From: Posidonia oceanica
Taxonomy: Eukaryota; Streptophyta; Magnoliopsida; Alismatales; Posidoniaceae
Length of the DNA stretch: 64,000 nt
Assembly: GCA_037176725.1 (NCBI GenBank)
Contig: JAZBRS010000039.1
Span: 28,618,001 to 28,682,000 of the forward strand
Reading direction: 5' to 3'
Shown: positions 1-12,397 of the stretch, in pieces
Layout: each line of letters opens with the position of its first letter
Position numbering within the stretch: the first letter of the stretch is position 1
Notes under the pieces: model-generated
Database searches by the model: none
Told to the model about the DNA's origin: nothing
What the model saw: only the letters and a program-made list of their open reading frames with translations
Program-made: the position numbers and the translations under genes

Positions 1-43
1 GAGGCGAGAAGGCCAAGCAAAACACAGAAAAACACAGTACTGC

Positions 44-61
44 TCCCCAGCGGAGTCGCCA
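44..61 (-). other. Primer-binding site of RT-A
   Basis: Read on the minus strand this is TGGCGACTCCGCTGGGGA, one base inside the LTR end. It is identical to the PBS of RT-C and one base different from that of RT-D. A PBS of this type, complementary to the 3' end of a tRNA (tRNA-Arg has been reported for Ogre elements), primes minus-strand DNA synthesis. The tRNA identity is recalled, not computed. Confidence 0.85.
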
Positions 62-62
62 C

Positions 63-2834
63 TGTAGTAATCCTGAATTCTGATCATCCATGCACGTTAC
101 CAAAGCTTACGTGCACCGATCAAAATAGGCTCACTATATGTGGCGGGATCTGAGGGAAGAAACTCGACTCGGAAACACTGGCAAAAGAAAAGAAAAGAAA
201 TGATATGACAAAATCGGAGTCGCCACCAGGTCTATTGAATTGAAGACAGGGAAAACCGGGGGTTAAGCATGAAAAGACATGTAAAACCGGATGCAAGGAG
301 AGGCATAGGGATGCAATGCTAAGCTAAACTATGCTATGCTATGCTATGCTATGACTCATGCCTAGGATAAAGGAAAGGTCGATGCGAGCCAAGAGAAAGG
401 GCAAGGACTCCTGTTACGCACGGGGAAGGTGTTAGGCACCCCGATACATCCGAGAGTCAGTCTTTCTTAGGCAATCTCACGCTAATACAGGGAATTGCTA
501 GCCTAATGCCTAAATGCCATAAATGCCTACCTGCTATGCATTGGAAATAGACGTGCTATCTATGTGCTCAGCCACGCTGCTAGTGTTCCGAACTGGGTAG
601 ACCCTGGTTCATGGGAACTCCTAAGCAGTAAGCATCATAGCCCTATATGCAGATGCAGGCGATAAAACAAAAACGGCAAGGAAACCAAGCAATGCAGGCG
701 ACATGCAAGCGATAAAGCAAAGCAGGTGCGGAAAATGATATAAAGTGCGGAAAACAATGTGAGGCACGGAAAATGAGGCAAAGAGCGGAAAAGTGATGCA
801 AAGAGGTGCAGAAAACTATGCAAAGGAGTGGAAAAGCTATGCCAAATGCAGAAAATAATGCAAAACACGGAAAACGGTGCAAAGTGGGGTGTAAAACTAA
901 AACAAAGGGTTGGACAACATGCATAGGGGTTGCAGCAAGCCAAAGAAGCAATAAAACACAAGAAACGACGAGCGAAACAAAATCAGTGCTTTAAAATGGC
1001 TGTCAGCCATCTGCAAGCATTGGACGCTGGCAACACCAGCGTCCAACGTTGGACGCTAGCATTGCTGGCATCCAACACCTGCTGGAGGCAGACAGCATGC
1101 AATTTTTGGAAAACAGTGCATTCTAGCTACATGGATGCAATACAGATGCAAAAATGCAACTAAATAGGTGCCTGACATGCAAGACTAACCTAACAGAAGA
1201 TTAGAAGAGGAATCAGAGCAAGGAGCAAGCCAGAATCCAAGATCCAAGCTAGTAGGTTGTTGGACGCCGCTGCCTATGGCGTCCAACATTAGATGCCAGA
1301 GTGACAGGCGTCTAACACAGGCCAGAAGACAGAGGAGAGAAAGAAGCATACAAAAGGCAAATAAAAATAGGGATCATGCATTTGGGCTGCTGGAGATGAG
1401 CATGGGGCAAACAAGCAAACAAGGGAAGCATATAAAATTCAATCAGACCTTACCTGTAGCATGTGCCAGGTCAGAGACACAACCAGGTCGTTGGACGCAA
1501 GCCAGCAGCGTACAACGCCCTGGGAGGCACAACACACAAAAAAAAACATTCATAAAATAGCCAAAATAATTCAAAGAAATTAAAGAACAGTTGCTAAAGA
1601 GGCTAAGCATGCTTGGGAACACAGGAGATATGTAAACAAGCAAGATCAGGGCAACATGCAAGCTTCAAACAACAAGATGAGGAGCCAGGACGTTGGACGC
1701 TAGAGCCAGCAGCGTCCAACGTTGGACGCTGGAGGCTCTAGCGTCCAACGACCAAAGCATGCAGAGTCACCTGTTCTAAAGGGGGAGCTCAGCTCCAACC
1801 CCTCCTACATGCATGCAGTTATGCTAAGGCATACCAGAACGAAATAAACATCCACAACAAACATGGCAAGCATTTAATCCAAGAGGACAAGATAGAAAGG
1901 AAGCATGCATAGAGATAAAAGATTAAAATTTTGCAAAAAGAAAGCAAGCTACTTAAAAATATCCTAGCAAACCTAAGCATGGTTGCCATAGGGGCCAGGC
2001 ATCTCGAAGCAAGCATAGATCACAAAGTAGCATCAGAAATATGCATGATGTAGGCATGGCAGCATGTTACAGCTAACAGACACGTTGGACGCTAGGAGAA
2101 CCAACGTCCAACGTTGAACGCGGCTCACCCTAGCGTCCAACGCAAGCAAATGACAGACCAAACTTAAAGCATGCTAAAATGATTCAAACAAACATGGAAT
2201 AGGCAAATAAACATGGCATGGCATCAGAGCACATTTAAAGAAGCATATAGCATGGATTTGCAAAAAACCTTGCAAGGATAAAGCATGGAAGGCATCGAAA
2301 CAGGGGCAAGGCAGAGCAGGGTGTTAGACACCGGCCTATGCCGCGTCCAACGTTGGACGCACCAGCTGGTGCTTCCAGCACACTGAACTCCTTCTTGGCC
2401 GTGAATCACGTCCAAAAGGATTCAAAAAATTGTAAAATTGCATGGGGACGTAACACTAAGCATGCAAGACTTAAGGGGATAGGAAGCTTACCGTTTGGTG
2501 GCCTGGAACGGAAGAACAGCCACTGCTGTAGCTGAGCCGTTGGACGCTGGAGCAGGAGGCGTCCAACGTTTGACGCCAGCATAGGGCGCGTCCAACGTTG
2601 GACGCTGCCTATTCCAGCGTACAACACGCTCAGTTGGCAAAGGCTGCAAATGGGCTTGAACTTGGGCCTATAAATGTTTTAATAGTTGCAAAGAGGCTTG
2701 GGAAAAGGCTTCTAAGGTTTTGGGCTTGGAAATGGGTCACAAAAAAGGGTTAGAAATGGGTTGCCAATCTAGAGTCCACACGAGCCCGCGAAAGAAACAA
2801 CCAACCTCCAGGCTATCAGAGTGGGGTGTCTACA
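63..2834 (-). repeat. 5' LTR of RT-A (about 2.77 kb)
   Basis: The LTR is bounded by TGTAG at 63 and CTACA at 2834, so both strands start TG and end CA. It has no credible coding capacity. At 361-472 it carries the conserved Tat LTR block (antisense of a GGTGCCTAACACC core) also present in the 6-kb LTRs. At 215-225 it holds a second copy of the first 11 bases of the PBS. Seven clusters of inverted GTTGGACGC / GCGTCCAAC motifs are spread between 1020 and 2640 and form hairpins and one long cruciform-like structure at 1692-1749. Confidence 0.85.
1692..1749. repeat. Nested perfect inverted repeat in the RT-A LTR
   Basis: The 16-bp arms 1692-1707 and 1734-1749 are perfect reverse complements. Between them, 1710-1731 is itself a perfect 22-nt palindrome centred on CCAACGTTGG. 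Related hairpins in the same LTR lie at 1020-1046 (11-bp stem), 1259-1287 (10-bp stem) and 2084-2141 (about 13-bp stem). All are built from the GTTGGACGC word. Confidence 0.85.
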
Positions 2835-5800
2835 ATCATGCATTTGCTGCTACACCCCCGCCTCGACCATCGTCTCAACTGCTCATGGTTCCGACGATGG
2901 GGGCCCGTTTGCCGCCTCCTTCTGCACAACACATAGCTCAGCATGCACCTCTGCCCCCTAGTGGCCAGTCCTTTGGGCTGGCTGGAGCCCAGTACCCCAC
3001 TGGCTCGCTCTCTGGCACCCCGCCTGGGCAGCAATTGGTGCTCCAGCATCCTACCCTTTCCACAGCATAGCATGTCATCTACCCTCCTCCCTTGCATCAG
3101 GCCCAGAGCCCTGCATACATTCCTGCATACATAGTTCCAGCGCACGGATACGCCGGCCATCCCATTGCTCCACCAGGTGATGCTATGGTAGATCCGGAGG
3201 AGCACTTAGGTGCGACCCATTTGGCGTATGTGCTCACTTCCCCTGTCGATCCCTCTCCTATGACAGCAAATCCAGACCCCATCAATAACCGGATGAACGT
3301 CTTGGAGAAGGCACTACGACTAGTGCAAGGTACTGAGCACCAGACCTACCAATTCCAGGACCTCTGTTGCTTTCTAGAGGCGGTACTCCCTCCGAAGTTT
3401 AAAATCCCAGACTTCGACAAATATAACGGTAGGGGCTGTCCTGTAGCACACTTGAAGGCGTATTGTGGTGATCTCGTTCAGCTCCAGGCTTGATCGCAAC
3501 CAAGTAGAATCCCAGCGAGCCGTTCGAGGAGTATGTCGGCCGCTGGCGTGCCCTTGCTTTGCCGGTTCGAGATAGACCCTCTGACGAGGAGTCTATTGAG
3601 ATCGTTATCAAGGGGGCGCAGCCATCTCTCGGGGCTCTGCTTAGCATTCAACCTGTCACTACTTTTGCAGCACTTATCCGAGCTGGAGCGCGCGTGGAGA
3701 GTTCTTTGCGGAGTGGCAACTTCCCGGCTCTCTCTGCGTTCGCTAAGCAGGCCGCGATCAGCAATAACAGTGCCAACAGCAGCACCTCCAACAACAACAG
3801 CAGTAGCAGCAACAACCGTCCCAAGAAGAAAGACTCACCGAAGACTGCTGTTGCATTCGTCGATTCTCCTGCTGCGCCTGTTCACCTGCAGTACTGGCCT
3901 GCCCCAGCTCAGATGGTGTATGCTCCTGCACATAGGAATCCACCCACAACACAGATCACTACCACCGCTAGACCGATCTACCCCACCGCACCAGTTCAGC
4001 AAGGCTCATACCAGAGGCAAAGAAGGCCACCCACCGAGAAGCGGAAGTTCGCCCCACTGGTGGAACCGCTCACGGCCATCTTGCCAAAGGTTGCAACACT
4101 CCTGAAGTTCCCGGAGGTTCGCCCGCCCCCAAATCCCTTGCCACATTGGTATAAGGCGAACCTCTTTTGCAATTTTCATCGAAGTGTCGGGCACTCGACG
4201 GACAATTGCTACTCCCTGCGGAATGCTATTCAGGACTTCATCGAATCGGGAACGATTGTGATCGACACGCATGAGGCATCCACCCATGCACACACTCATG
4301 CTTCTGCTCTTTCTTCTGTTCCCTATCATTCTGGCATCGTCCGCCAACCTCTACCAGAGCACTCTTATCCGGGAGGGGCGGGAACCTCAGGCATTCACTC
4401 TCTTTTCCCCTCTAGGCCTACTACATCTGTAATAGACCCTTCTGATCTCATCTTTGATACCTTTGAGCCTTTTCCTGTTAATCTTTATCTTGCGGCTGTT
4501 GCCGGCTCCGAGTCAGGAGTTCACATAATCCGACAGCGTGCCAGGCTGGAGCACCCCTTCGCGCCCCCTGCTGTGCTTCCTTAGGCTCAACCCCCTATAC
4601 ACCTCCTAGCTAGGGCCCAGCCTAGATCCCCTGTCCACCTCTTAGGGTGGCCTCAGTTAGGATCCCTTGTACACCTTCTAGGCAGACCTCAACCAACCCC
4701 TGCCTTCCCACCCCAACAACCTTACCTTTCCCCTCAGTATCCAGTAGGCACCCCTGTAACCCCTCTAGTGCTCGCAGCACGTGCTCCTGTGGTTATTGAT
4801 TTAACTCGGGACACACATCGCGTACCTTACAGCTACACCACAGAAATGTGTGCGGAAGTAACGTGATCGAGGAGGGTCTACAGACCCCCAGCACCGGCAG
4901 TTAGGCCAAACTACCTAGAACCTGCTATGCCCCCACCCTCTAACCAACCCATAGCAGACCCGGCCTCTAGCCAACCTGTAATGAGCCAAACCTCAGCCCA
5001 ACCTGTAGCAAGCTAGGCCTTCAGCCAATCCCCTGTGACTGTCCCTCTAGAGCTTGCCAAAGCTACCCCTCCTGCTGCCAAGAAAAACCAACCTAAGGCT
5101 GACATAACCTCCCAACTTAAGAAGGTCAAAGCCGACATTTCCATTTGGGACTTGATCCACACCTCTGTCGAACACCGCGAAGCTTTTCTTCACGTGTTCC
5201 AAGCCACCCGTGTGTCCCAATCTATTGAGCCTTCAGCCTTGGAAAGCATGGTAGGGATGATTGCGGAGCCCCAGATCATCTCTTTTACAAGTAATGAACT
5301 GCCTCCGGCGGGGATTAATCACAATCAACCCCTGTTCGTCACGGTTCAGTTCAAAAACTTTCACATTCCTCTAACGCTGGTTGATAACAGGTCAAGCCTT
5401 AACGTCTGCCCCTTGCGTACTGCAACAAAGCTCGGATTCAAAGCCGAGGATATCACACCAGCCGTAAAAGGAATGACAGCTTTTGACAACACCCACCATG
5501 TCGCTCTAGGGATCCTGATTATTCCTCTTGCCATTGGCCCGGTCGTATTCAATGTAGAATTCTATGTCGTCGACTTGAAGCCAAACTTTAACTTCCTGCT
5601 TGGGCGCCCTTGGCTCCACAAGCATCAGGTCCTTCCCTCGACCCTCCATCGCATGATAAAGTACCGCCGCGGTGATGATGTCATTGTCGTCATGGCGGAG
5701 AACTTTGAGAAGGAGTGGATCGAGGCAGTCTCCCCCATCTCTTCACAAACCATTCCTTTTGACCCTGAAACCTCTGATGCTTTGTATCGCGTTAATCGAT

Positions 5801-6395
5801 GTGAGCCAGTTAACTTCATTCCTGATCTTGAATGCGTCAACTCCTTAGCCGTTCACAACAACCCCTTTCGAATGGTCGAGAATGTATGTCATAGATGGGG
5901 TTACGTAAAGGGTACATCGCTCGAGCGTCACGGCCAGGGGATCGTGAAGCCGATCGTAGCGGTGGAGCAGAGGAAATCTGAAGGCCTCGGTTATGAGCCC
6001 AAGCCCAACGAAGATCATTACTTTCAGTTGAAGGATCAAAAGACGGTCATCCCCAGGGACCTCACTAACTTCACTAGTGCAAGTATTCTGGGATCAACTG
6101 ATGGTCAAGCCACGGTGCCGACAGAAGATTGGGTCTACATTGAGGACTACTACTCGGATGAGGAGCAGTCTGGCGCAATAGAGGTAGTCCCAACTGGTGG
6201 CAAAGCTCTGATCAGCACAGAAGCACCTTAGTCAGTTTGTTTGGCCCTACCTTCAACAGATACACCAGACAACTTAGCAGGCCCTGTGGCAGGACTAACA
6301 AGTTTTCACATTTCTGCAGCCACATCTGTATAACAAGCACCAGTAGCAGCGGCAACTCAGAAATCAGGGACACCCTTTCAGGCATAGTCAGGCAG
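2835..6395 (+). pseudogene. RT-B: truncated gag-protease pseudogene of an older Tat/Ogre-like element
   Basis: An internal fragment of the oldest element, without LTRs. In order it holds the proline-rich gag N-terminus, capsid region (from about 3290), the C-x2-H-x4-H-x4-C zinc knuckle (about 4170), the gag-protease linker, a retropepsin-like domain and part of the protease-RT linker. It is clearly dead. Relative to RT-C a deletion of about 166 bp removes the middle of the capsid at 3490 and shifts the frame. In-frame stops occur at 3068, 4582, 4864, 5014, 6229, 6331 and 6385. The protease active site reads D-N-R-S instead of D-N-G-S (near 5382). The fold motif LLGRPWL is kept near 5602. The left end is cut by RT-A and the right end by RT-C. 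Confidence 0.9.
6391..6395 (+). repeat. Presumed left target-site copy for RT-C (GGCAG)
   Basis: The five bases directly before the TGTTGACA start of RT-C. They should be duplicated at the far end of RT-C, which is beyond the window. Confidence 0.45.
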
Positions 6396-9300
6396 TGTTG
6401 ACACCCCATCTTGGCAGGCTTGGACCATTTGGAGCCCTCCTAGTGACTGCTGGACTCAAACCCAAACCAAACCAAACCCTAACCCTCTTCTTTACCCTTC
6501 AAAACAAGCCAAACTTGACCTAAGCCTTTACCCCTCTTCCCAAGCTCAAAACCTGACCAAAATCCACAGGAAAACTCACCCCTGATGACTTAGCAAACCT
6601 ACCCAAAAACCCGCAAAAACTCAAATCAAGACCATTCCCAAAAACCCTAGAAAACCTAGGTAAAACTCCCCTTTTTCTACACCTTAAAACCCCTCCAGAA
6701 CCTCCTTGGAACTAAACCAAAACCTCAAAACTAGCTCTAGAAACCCTAGACTACCCACTTGCCAAGTTTCACTCCTTTCCGAGACTCCTAAGCCTTCCAT
6801 TTGCTCAAATTATCGTTTTCTCTCTCCGAGATTATCGTTTTCTCTCTCCTCTCTCTCTCTCTCCTGATTATCATCCCTCTTTTCATCACCCTCTTGTTCT
6901 CTTTCTGGCTTGGCTGTGGGCCCCCTTTGTACTTCTATCCCTTCTCTATCTTATTCCTATTTTTATTTTATTTTTAGCATTTTCCCTGAATTTTAAAAAT
7001 CATTTCCCTCAAACCTATCTCTTTTCCTTTTACTTCCCTCTTTTTTCCATTCCTTTCCTCCTTCTCTTTCCCTTTTCTCTCTTTTGCAAAAACCCATAAA
7101 AATCCCTAAAAATCTGTAAAACACCAAAACATAAAAGAAACAAATTAGAGTTCTAAGAAAAACAACTAAAAAACATTAAACAAGCAATTAAAAACTTAAA
7201 CTTAACTAAATCAAGCTAAAAAGAAAATCAAGCATGCAAACTAAAAAATACAAAACAAACCAAAATAAAACACTGAAAAATCGAGAAAAAACTAAAATAA
7301 AATCAAAACCCACCAAAAGTAAAAACCCCATCAGAAGAATTAAAAAAACAAACCCTAAAAAGGAGAATTAAAAAACAAACACTAAGATAAGTAATTAAAG
7401 AAGCAAGAGACTTAACCTAATAAACATAAGAAAAACAAAATAAGGACTTAATTAAAAAGGAAAAGGAAAACACATTTAAAAGACTTAAAAACACCCCATC
7501 AAACCAGAGAAATCCAACTAAAATTTTAAGAAAAATTAACAAATAAAAATCAAAAACCTAATCCCAAAAGACTTAAGAAAAGAAAACCCTAAAAGACTAA
7601 AACTAAAAGCCCAAAACCCACTCTAATTAATATGAAAATAAATCCTAAAAATCCTAATTAATATCCTAAATGCTTAACAAGAAAAATGCAATTTTAAAAA
7701 ACAATTTAAAAGATTTAACAAACATTTAATCAAGTGGAAGACAAATTAAGAACAAAACAAAACCCTAAAACCCTAATCAAGCCCAAAACACACTAATTAA
7801 CCCAAAACAGTCATTAAAAAAAATCTAATTAAAATCCTAACTCACAACACAAACACCCTAATAGCTCTACTTATTTTTAATTTCTTTTCCTAATTTTATT
7901 TCTCCTCTTTTCCCTCTCTTTCTTTCTTTCTTCTCAATTTTCTTTCCATTTTTCTCTGCTGGGCCCTTCAGCCCGCTCCTCTCCTTCTTTTTTTTATTTT
8001 TTCTTTTTTCAAATTCGCGGCCCGGCCCACGGCGCAGTTCTCTTCATCCTCCTTCCCTCCACACAGTGCCTCCTCTTCCACCTTCTGCAACTCCTGCTGC
8101 AACTTCTGCAACCGCCTGCCATTTTCAGTCTTCGCTCTCTCACAGCCGGCCGCCCGTTGCAGCCCTTCCTCTGCCCTCGCTCCACCTTTCGGCACATCAG
8201 CCCCCTAGCCCGTGCCTCTCGCCGGCCTATTGCTCTGTGCCACAGCTGCCAGCAGCCTTGCCGTTGCTGCCAATCTCCTGCAAATTACCTTCCCAAGCCA
8301 GCCTCCTGCGGTGGCATTCGAGTGCTTCCGCTCGAACAAAACCGCTCCTCCTTCTTCCTCCTTCAGAGCTTTTGCGTCGTCCTGAGAGTGGAGAGCATCC
8401 CAGAGAGGAATTCCATTGCATCTTCCCCACCTGAGCGACCTTCTTCCCTCCCCCTATTCACCCTCCAACTCCAGAGAGAAGAGAGCAGTGGGAGAGAGCC
8501 GGTGAGTCTCCCTTAGCACCCCGGAGAGAAACCCAAATCCCAGACCATTCCCACTCCTGAAACCTCTCCCGTTTCTTTCCCAAAATTCAGAAAATCCTCC
8601 TCTCCTTTTTCCCATAACCCAGCATCCTTCCCGGCCTCAGAAACTCCTCCCAATCACCCCCCCAAACTCACCCAGCAACCAGCCTTCATCTCCCCACTTT
8701 CCATCACCTTTTCACCACCTAAAACTACCCTGATCACCCGCAGAAAGCCAACAGCAACCCAACACTGATCCCTCCAGAATTCCCTTCACCACCGTCCATC
8801 ACTTCTTCCCAAACTCCACCTAGATATTCACCTGGCCTCCACCTTCCCAAAGCACCAAACATCAGACCTAACCATCCACCACAGACCCCGAACTTCACTA
8901 CAAACACCTGTGTCACCTCTAGACCCAGAATCAACCCAGCTCTCAAACTCTCTCCACACTCTCCGGAAAGCCCTTCCAAGCATTCAGACCCCTTCGCCGG
9001 ACCTCCAGCAATCCTCCGGAAGGCTCCATCCAAGCCGAGGAGTGGCGGACAAGCCTCCCCACCTCCGGCTGTTCACTGTCGACCCACAAACTCCGATCTT
9101 CCGCTCAAGCTGCAGAAGCACCATTCGATCATCCGAGGAGCTCTAGGAGATCGTCCTGAAGAAGCCGCAACCACCGCGAGCTGCTGGAGGTCACCTCTGC
9201 AACCGGACGACGACCGCCGGCCATCTCCGATCCTGTCGAGGTCGGGAGCGCACTCCGGACACGACGACAGGTAATCACTAATCTCCCCCGCTCTCTCTCT

Positions 9301-12300
9301 TCCCCCTGATGCTTTTCCGCCGACCAGAACCAGTTCTCCGGCCCTCCTGCTCCAACTGCAACACGCCGGTCAGTTCTTCTTCTCCGGCGCCGGCCACCTG
9401 TCTCCTGGACGTTCCAGTCAGTGGAACGGTCCCTCGACGATCTCCAGAGCTCCGTGCAGTCGCCGGTGGTGGCCTCCGCCCTTTCGCACCTCCGCAGCCC
9501 TCCTGTGCCGGTGGTGGTGGGCGCCGGTGGCTCACTGCTACAGTGCCAGCCACCGCCGGCAGATTACTGTAGCGTTATTTTCTCAGTAATATAGTTTCTG
9601 TGTTGATATTGCATTCTTGCCTTAAGTTTTTATATTTTTGCGTTCTAGTCCTCTGTTTATTTAACCTGCTTAGTTTTTAATTAAATATCATGCTAAATTG
9701 CTGCTTTTATTCATGCTTTTCAGTATTTCCTTTTAGTCCTTTTACTGTGCTGTGTAGTGGTAATCTTTTGCATTTTAGTCCTCCTATTTTCAATTTTTGC
9801 ATATAGGTCCTGCTTTAAATCAGTCCATTTATTTGCATGCATTTTACCATATGAAATTGCATTTGCATCCCTTTATTTTACTGATTTTGCACTTAGGTCC
9901 ATGCACTGTAGAAACTTAGGTTTCATTTTTTATTTTTGCATACTGCATTGCATATTTTGCCTCTTGTTTTTTTATTTTTGCATATAGGTCCTTTTTAAAT
10001 GCACAGTAATCATTTTGCATGCATTTTAGCATATTACATTGCATTTTGAACCCTGTTTTTCCCAAAAATTGCACATCAGTCCTGCCTTTCTGTTTTCAGA
10101 GCATGTTTTGAATATAGAATTGCATGTTTGACCCCTGCATGATTTAAAAATGACACATAGGCCCTTGCATCCCTTTAAAGTTATGTAAAAAGACTGTTTT
10201 GTCCCTAAAGTTGCATCTTAGCTCCCATGCTTACAAAATTGCATGTAGACCCTCCACTTGCATTCCCGGACTCCCCAGAACCCTGTTTTCTGGAAAATTT
10301 GCACTTTAGACCCTAGTTTTCCCAAAATTGCATTCTGATTTCTTTTTGTTTTCAAAACTTCTTCCAATGCATACCCTCCTTTCAAAATGGCTTTCTAAAC
10401 CCAGTCTTTTGCAAAATAACCCTCTGCCCTCTCCTGTTTTCAAAACTCTCCTTTGTGGGCCCCATCCTTTTTGAAAATTTGCTTTTAGCCTCCTTTTCTT
10501 TTTCAAAAATGCATTTGAATCTCTGTCTTTTCCAAATTTTCTCCCCCTTGTTTCTTCTTGCTTTTGCATGCATTCCGCATCCATTTAGCTTTGCATTTTT
10601 GCATCTCTTTGCACACACTAAGCACTTCTAGCTCCCCTTCAGTTGGGAGGACCTTTTGTACACCCCTAGGACCTCCTGAACACCTAGATCTGTTCTTCTC
10701 CCCTGTTCTGGCCTTTCTGCCTTGAAGCTGCGATATCTTCCAATCCGACCGTTGGATCTTCTCAAACAAGCTGCCCAGACGACCCCGGCGAAGCGCTCTT
10801 CAGCATGGACCAAGCAGATTTCAGATCAGGCCCCAGGATTTCCAGGTATGTTCTCCTGAACCCCTGCATTGCATTCATTTGCATGCCATTTGCACTGTTT
10901 GCCTCGTTTTCGCTTTCTGTCTCTTTGAGCATGTAGAATAGGACCTCCTCTTCTTGTCTATCAGCTCCGATCCCCGTTTCGCGTTTCCCCAAGGGTTTTG
11001 TGTTGTGTTTCCCCTGGATCCACCACTTATTGCGACCTTCTTCCCCCTTTTCCACGATCCGATTGCGCCGCGAGCTTTGGGCAGCGTGCGAGACACATCG
11101 TGGAGCGGTTTAGTGGGAAACGGTCACAAAAAGTGGTAATCCCTCCATTTGCTCACTTCTCCCCTTTGTAGGTCTTCACACCTACTCTGTGTGGCCCCGA
11201 ACAGCGTCTGTTCTCACACACACGCTGTTTTACCTCTCCTTTAGCCTCTTCTGATCTCTTTCCCTACATTTGCATTCTCATGGCTTTTCCGAGGTTTTAT
11301 TTCGCTGCTTTTGGCACCTTTTCGCGTGCCTGCTTTGTTTTGGCACTGTTTCGCGTGCCCGCTTTGTTTTGGCACCGTTTTGCATGCCCGCTCTCGTTCT
11401 GGCACCGCTTTGCGTGCCTGCTTTCTCTTTTGCGCTGTTTTGCACGCTCGCTTTCGTTTTGGCACCGTTTTGCGTGCCCGATCTCGTTTTGGCACCGTTT
11501 CGCGTGCCCGCTTTCTCTTTTGCGCTGTTTTGCGCGCTCGCTTTCGTTTTGGCACCGTTTTGCATGCCCGCTTCGCTTTTGGCACCGTTTCGCGTGCCCG
11601 CTTCGCTTTTGGCACCGTTTCGTGTGCCCGCTTTGTTTTTGGCACCATTTTGCGTGCCCGTCTTGTCTTTTTGCATCGTTTCGCGTGCCATTTTCGTTTC
11701 TTGCCTCGTTTCGCGTGTTTTACGCCGTTTTCTCTTGCGTGTCGATTGCATTGAATGGTTTTGCCATTGTTTTGCTTTTTCGCTTCCATTTGCATATAGG
11801 GCTGTGATGCTTACTACCTGGAGTTCTCACGAGCTGGGTTTCGCCCGGTTCGGAACACAGACAGCGTTGCTGAGCGTTTAGATTGCACGTTTACTTCCTT
11901 GCTCCGCATCTCTCCACTTAGAGCACACCTTGAGCATTCATTTAGGCAATCATTGGCACATAGGCATTCAGATCTGCATTTCCCTGTGTATGCGAGCATG
12001 AGCCTAGAAAGACCGATTCTCGGGCGTGTCGTGGGTGCCTAACACCTTCCCCGCGCGTAACAGGAGTCCTTACCCTCTTTTGGCCCGCAATGACCATATT
12101 GCCCTTATCCTAGGTATGAGTCATCTCATTTGCACGTATTTGCATTTGTTTTCCCTTGCATTGCTTTGCTTTGCATTTCTTTCTTGGTTTTGCATGTTAA
12201 CTCATGCATTTCCTCTAGTTTTCCTTGTCTCCCGATAATAGACACGGTGGCGACTCTGAATTGTCTTATCTTCTTCTTTTCTTACCTTTTCTCCTCTATT

Positions 12301-12378
12301 TTAAGTGTTTTCGAGTTGAGCCCTCCTCCTCGGACCTCGCCGCCAATAGTAAGCCTGATTCTGATTGGGATTACTACA
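6396..12378 (+). repeat. 5' LTR of RT-C (about 5.98 kb)
   Basis: Starts TGTTGACACCCC and ends ACTACA. It has several zones. An A-rich and CT-rich 5' third (6460-8000) is followed by a GC-rich proline-codon-like zone (8000-9560). A zone of repeated GTCC / TTGCAT words follows (9600-10600), then 30-bp tandem repeats at about 11300-11720, and the conserved GGTGCCTAACACC block near 12005-12116. A PBS-like word TGGCGACTCTG occurs at 12248-12258. Short ORFs in it are low-complexity and are not conserved as proteins. GT sites with donor-like context occur near 9270 and 10841. Confidence 0.9.
11300..11720 (+). repeat. About 30-bp tandem repeats inside the RT-C LTR
   Basis: Repeated units start GGCACCGTTT and continue GCGTGCCCGCTT. 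Within each unit GGCAC and GTGCC are complementary across an 8-nt loop. Diverged versions lie in the RT-D LTRs (about 25670-25980 and 47750-48060) and in RT-E (about 52080-52300, reverse strand). Overlapping ORFs in three frames here are by-products of the periodicity. Confidence 0.75.
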
Positions 12379-12379
12379 G

Positions 12380-12397
12380 TGGCGACTCCGCTGGGGA
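12380..12397 (+). other. Primer-binding site of RT-C
   Basis: TGGCGACTCCGCTGGGGA, one base after the LTR end at 12378. It is identical to the RT-A PBS and differs by one base (C for T) from the RT-D PBS. Confidence 0.9.

Larger units (their letters stand above)
1..2834 (-). mobile_element. RT-A: Tat/Ogre-like LTR retrotransposon, 5' LTR and PBS only
   Basis: A minus-strand LTR retrotransposon entering from the left edge. Its 5' LTR fills 63-2834 and its PBS lies at 44-61; the coding part is outside the window. It interrupts the gag gene of RT-B: sequence right of 2834 continues RT-B gag, alignable to the gag of RT-C and RT-D. The target duplication cannot be checked because the other end is not visible. 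The LTR is half the length of the others here, but the PBS and one conserved LTR block show that it belongs to the same lineage. Confidence 0.85.

Noticed and set aside
2720..2834. Start of an ORF that reads from the RT-A LTR into RT-B gag
   Set aside because: A junction artefact: the first part is antisense LTR sequence of a different element.
11241..11881. Overlapping ORFs of 147-203 aa on both strands in the LTR
   Set aside because: By-products of 30-bp repeats whose period is divisible by three; repeated in the RT-D LTRs in the same trivial way.
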